Part shown: one piece after another, positions 5,828 to 6,961 of the stretch
Layout: every line of letters begins with the position of its first letter
Position numbering within the stretch: the stretch's first letter is position 1
NCBI GenBank assembly: GCA_027296205.1
Contig: JAPUJM010000056.1
Location: 1 to 6,961, forward strand
Direction of reading: 5' to 3'
Source of the DNA: Actinomycetota bacterium
Lineage (GTDB): Bacteria > Actinomycetota > Acidimicrobiia > Spongiisociales > ZC4RG35
Length of the DNA stretch: 6,961 nt
The notes under the pieces: generated by a model
Told to the model about the DNA's origin: nothing
Database searches by the model: none
Seen by the model: the letters and a program-made list of their open reading frames with translations, nothing else
Translations under genes and position numbers: made by a program

Positions 5828-5849
5828 TAAAACCTAGTGGTCGGTCTTA
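5828..5849. promoter_or_regulatory. Imperfect palindrome, candidate TetR-type operator
   Basis: The 22-bp element centred between thiolase and lipoprotein genes has the form TAA-n-ACC-n-A, a central spacer and T-n-GGT-n-TTA, with matching arms at 7 of 11 positions. One half, GGTCGGT, is of the ACCGACC/GGTCGGT type seen in several TetR-family operators. It overlaps a possible thiolase -10 (TAGGTT on the minus strand, 5836-5831) and lies just upstream of a possible lipoprotein -10, so one bound dimer could affect both. No regulator gene is in the window. Assignment is inference. Confidence 0.4.
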
Positions 5850-5853
5850 CCAT
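5848..5853 (+). promoter_or_regulatory. Candidate -10 for a leaderless lipoprotein transcript
   Basis: TACCAT fits the TAnnnT -10 pattern and ends 7 nt before the ATG at 5861. That spacing would place the transcription start on the first base of the start codon. No Shine-Dalgarno sequence precedes this ATG, as expected for leaderless messages, which are common in actinobacteria. No clear -35 is visible. Confidence 0.35.
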
Positions 5854-5860
5854 TCCAGAC

Positions 5861-6724
5861 ATGCGGGTACGGATCGCTCTGGGCATGGTGGCGATCGTCG
5901 CGGTCGCGGCATGTTCGCCCAACGACGCGGATTCGGAGCCCGCGACGACCCGGTCCGAGCCCGTCACCACGACTGCACCCACGACGACCCTGCCCCTCGT
6001 GGCGGGATGCCCCGATGAAGGGGAGTTCGTGGAGGACGGGACGATCGCCTCTTTCGATCAAGATCAGTCCGACAGCAGTGTGATCGGCCAAATTTCCTGG
6101 AGGGCAGACGAGGCCTGCGAGACATTCACCTTCTCGTTCGTCACTTCGGAGGGGGCGCCGGCGACGACACCACCGACAGTCACTGCCGCCTACGTCGAGG
6201 GGGTCCCGGTGATTCGCGTCACAGTCGACGCCGACCAGACGATCATCACCGACCAACTCGTCGAGACGGGCTTGATCGACCGTCTCTATGTGGTGCGAGC
6301 CCTCGAAGGCGGCTCGTTCATCGATCTTCACCTCGCGGCGCCTGCACAGGCGCGCGTTCACATCGGCGGCTCACCGGCAAAGATCACCCTGGATCTTCAA
6401 CCAGGGATCGTCGAATACCCGGCAGCTGCAACCGTTTCGGATCTAGTTGTCGTGGTGACTCCCCTCGACACCGACGTAGTCAGACCCACAACGGAAGTGA
6501 CCGGCTACGCCCGCACCTTCGAGTCCAATGTCATGATCATTGCAACAGCCGGCGACCAGCTCGTCGCCGAAATGAACACGACGGCCGCCGGGGGCCTGGA
6601 AACCTGGGGGGAATTCAGAGCCCGTGTTGTCTTGCCGCTCGGGGAGGTGTCGCTTTTCGTCGGTGACGAGAATGGGGAGGATGGAGGTCTCGAGGGCGTG
6701 ACGATCAGCCTGACGGTTCGCTGA
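5861..6724 (+). CDS. Lipoprotein with AMIN-like and Gmad2 domains
   Basis: This 287-residue protein is probably exported and lipid-anchored. MRVRIALGMVAIVAVAAC gives a charged start, a hydrophobic core and a lipobox with Cys18. A Thr/Pro-rich linker (about 28-47) follows. Residues about 75-182, including VPVIRVTVDADQT, YVVRALEGGSFIDLHL and ITLDLQPG, resemble the AMIN-like domain of actinobacterial envelope proteins. The C-terminus (about 194-286), with VVVVTPLDTDVVRPTTEVTGYARTFESNV folded in consecutive blocks and TWGEFRARVVLP, resembles the Ig-like Gmad2 domain. Both suggest binding to the cell wall or to partner proteins; no catalytic motif is seen. Cys50 and Cys86 might pair. The ATG at 5861 is chosen over GTG 5837 because it gives a proper signal peptide. 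It is divergent from the thiolase and overlaps the end of rimM by 20 bp, tail to tail. Confidence 0.82.
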   Translation: MRVRIALGMVAIVAVAACSPNDADSEPATTRSEPVTTTAPTTTLPLVAGCPDEGEFVEDGTIASFDQDQSDSSVIGQISWRADEACETFTFSFVTSEGAPATTPPTVTAAYVEGVPVIRVTVDADQTIITDQLVETGLIDRLYVVRALEGGSFIDLHLAAPAQARVHIGGSPAKITLDLQPGIVEYPAAATVSDLVVVVTPLDTDVVRPTTEVTGYARTFESNVMIIATAGDQLVAEMNTTAAGGLETWGEFRARVVLPLGEVSLFVGDENGEDGGLEGVTISLTVR

Positions 6725-6961
6725 GACCCTCGATCTCAACAACCACGACATGTCCACCTTCGAGGTCGATCGTCGGTACGAACTCATCGACAAACGGCAC
6801 CTCGAACCTCACCCCGTCCCGCTCGACAATAAGACGATCCTGCGCTGTGCCATGAACCACAGCGACAACGGTCCCGCCACCTGGCCGGACCTCCAGCCCG
6901 ACCAACTGATCCGGCCAGAACTCCTCTTCACCGAGGGTGCGCCGTTGGGGGACGAAGACGT
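6705..6961 (-). CDS. rimM: 16S rRNA processing protein RimM, C-terminal part
   Basis: Only the last 84 residues are in the window; the start lies beyond the right edge. The segment VFVPQRRTLGEEEFWPDQLV then GLEV, TVVAVVHGTAQDRLIVERDG, FEVPFVDEFVPTIDLEGGHV and IEGLSEPSG is the PRC-barrel domain of RimM, which binds S19 and helps 30S-subunit maturation. Loop and strand spacing looks complete, and the stop falls where the family normally ends. Its final 20 bp overlap the convergent lipoprotein gene, so its transcript runs antisense to that gene unless it terminates promptly; no clear terminator is visible. The usual next gene, trmD, is about 4.2 kb away. Confidence 0.9.
   Translation of the reverse strand, partial: VFVPQRRTLGEEEFWPDQLVGLEVRPGGGTVVAVVHGTAQDRLIVERDGVRFEVPFVDEFVPTIDLEGGHVVVVEIEGLSEPSG

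Noticed and set aside
1..6961. CRISPR arrays, tRNA or rRNA genes, insertion sequences and integrase attachment repeats
   Set aside because: No regularly spaced repeats, cloverleaf-like segments, transposase motifs or flanking duplications were seen on either strand.

Overview
The window looks like chromosomal DNA of a moderately high-GC actinobacterium. The evidence is a minus-strand ribosome/tRNA-processing/secretion cluster in actinobacterial order: the rimM 3' end, trmD, rplS, lepB, a DUF2469 gene (a family I know essentially from Actinobacteria) and a YraN/UPF0102 gene. The three genes between rimM and trmD (an AMIN-like/Gmad2 lipoprotein, a FadA-type thiolase and a fatty-alcohol-oxidase-like GMC flavoprotein) hint at Acidimicrobiia, but that class assignment is inference.

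Layout from right to left, the direction of transcription of most genes. The 3' end of rimM (6961-6705, minus) meets a plus-strand lipoprotein gene (5861-6724) tail to tail with a 20-bp overlap. The lipoprotein gene is divergent from a minus-strand thiolase gene (5800-4637). Their 60-bp shared intergenic region holds an imperfect palindrome that resembles a TetR-type operator. After a 138-bp gap comes the GMC oxidoreductase (4498-2540), whose stop codon lies in a small hairpin directly ahead of trmD (2518-1835). A good internal promoter candidate overlaps the trmD stop and would serve rplS (1778-1434). lepB (1437-793) overlaps the rplS stop and appears to start with CTG. A 90-bp spacer with two hairpins separates lepB from the DUF2469 gene (702-406). 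The YraN gene (about 409-83) follows with no canonical start codon near its conserved N-terminus. The last 48 bases may hold the start of another minus-strand gene.

Functionally, the core genes support ribosome assembly (RimM, L19), tRNA m1G37 methylation (TrmD) and signal-peptide removal (LepB). The inserted thiolase and long-chain-alcohol-oxidase-like flavoprotein fit lipid or long-chain alcohol catabolism, and the lipoprotein is probably a cell-envelope protein. The unusual points are the roughly 4.2-kb break in the usual rimM-trmD junction, the absence of rnhB between lepB and DUF2469, and two adjacent gene pairs with the same GGAG-8nt-CTR junction. I see no tRNA, rRNA, CRISPR array, transposase or integrase. 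I did not find a clear previously undescribed multi-gene system.
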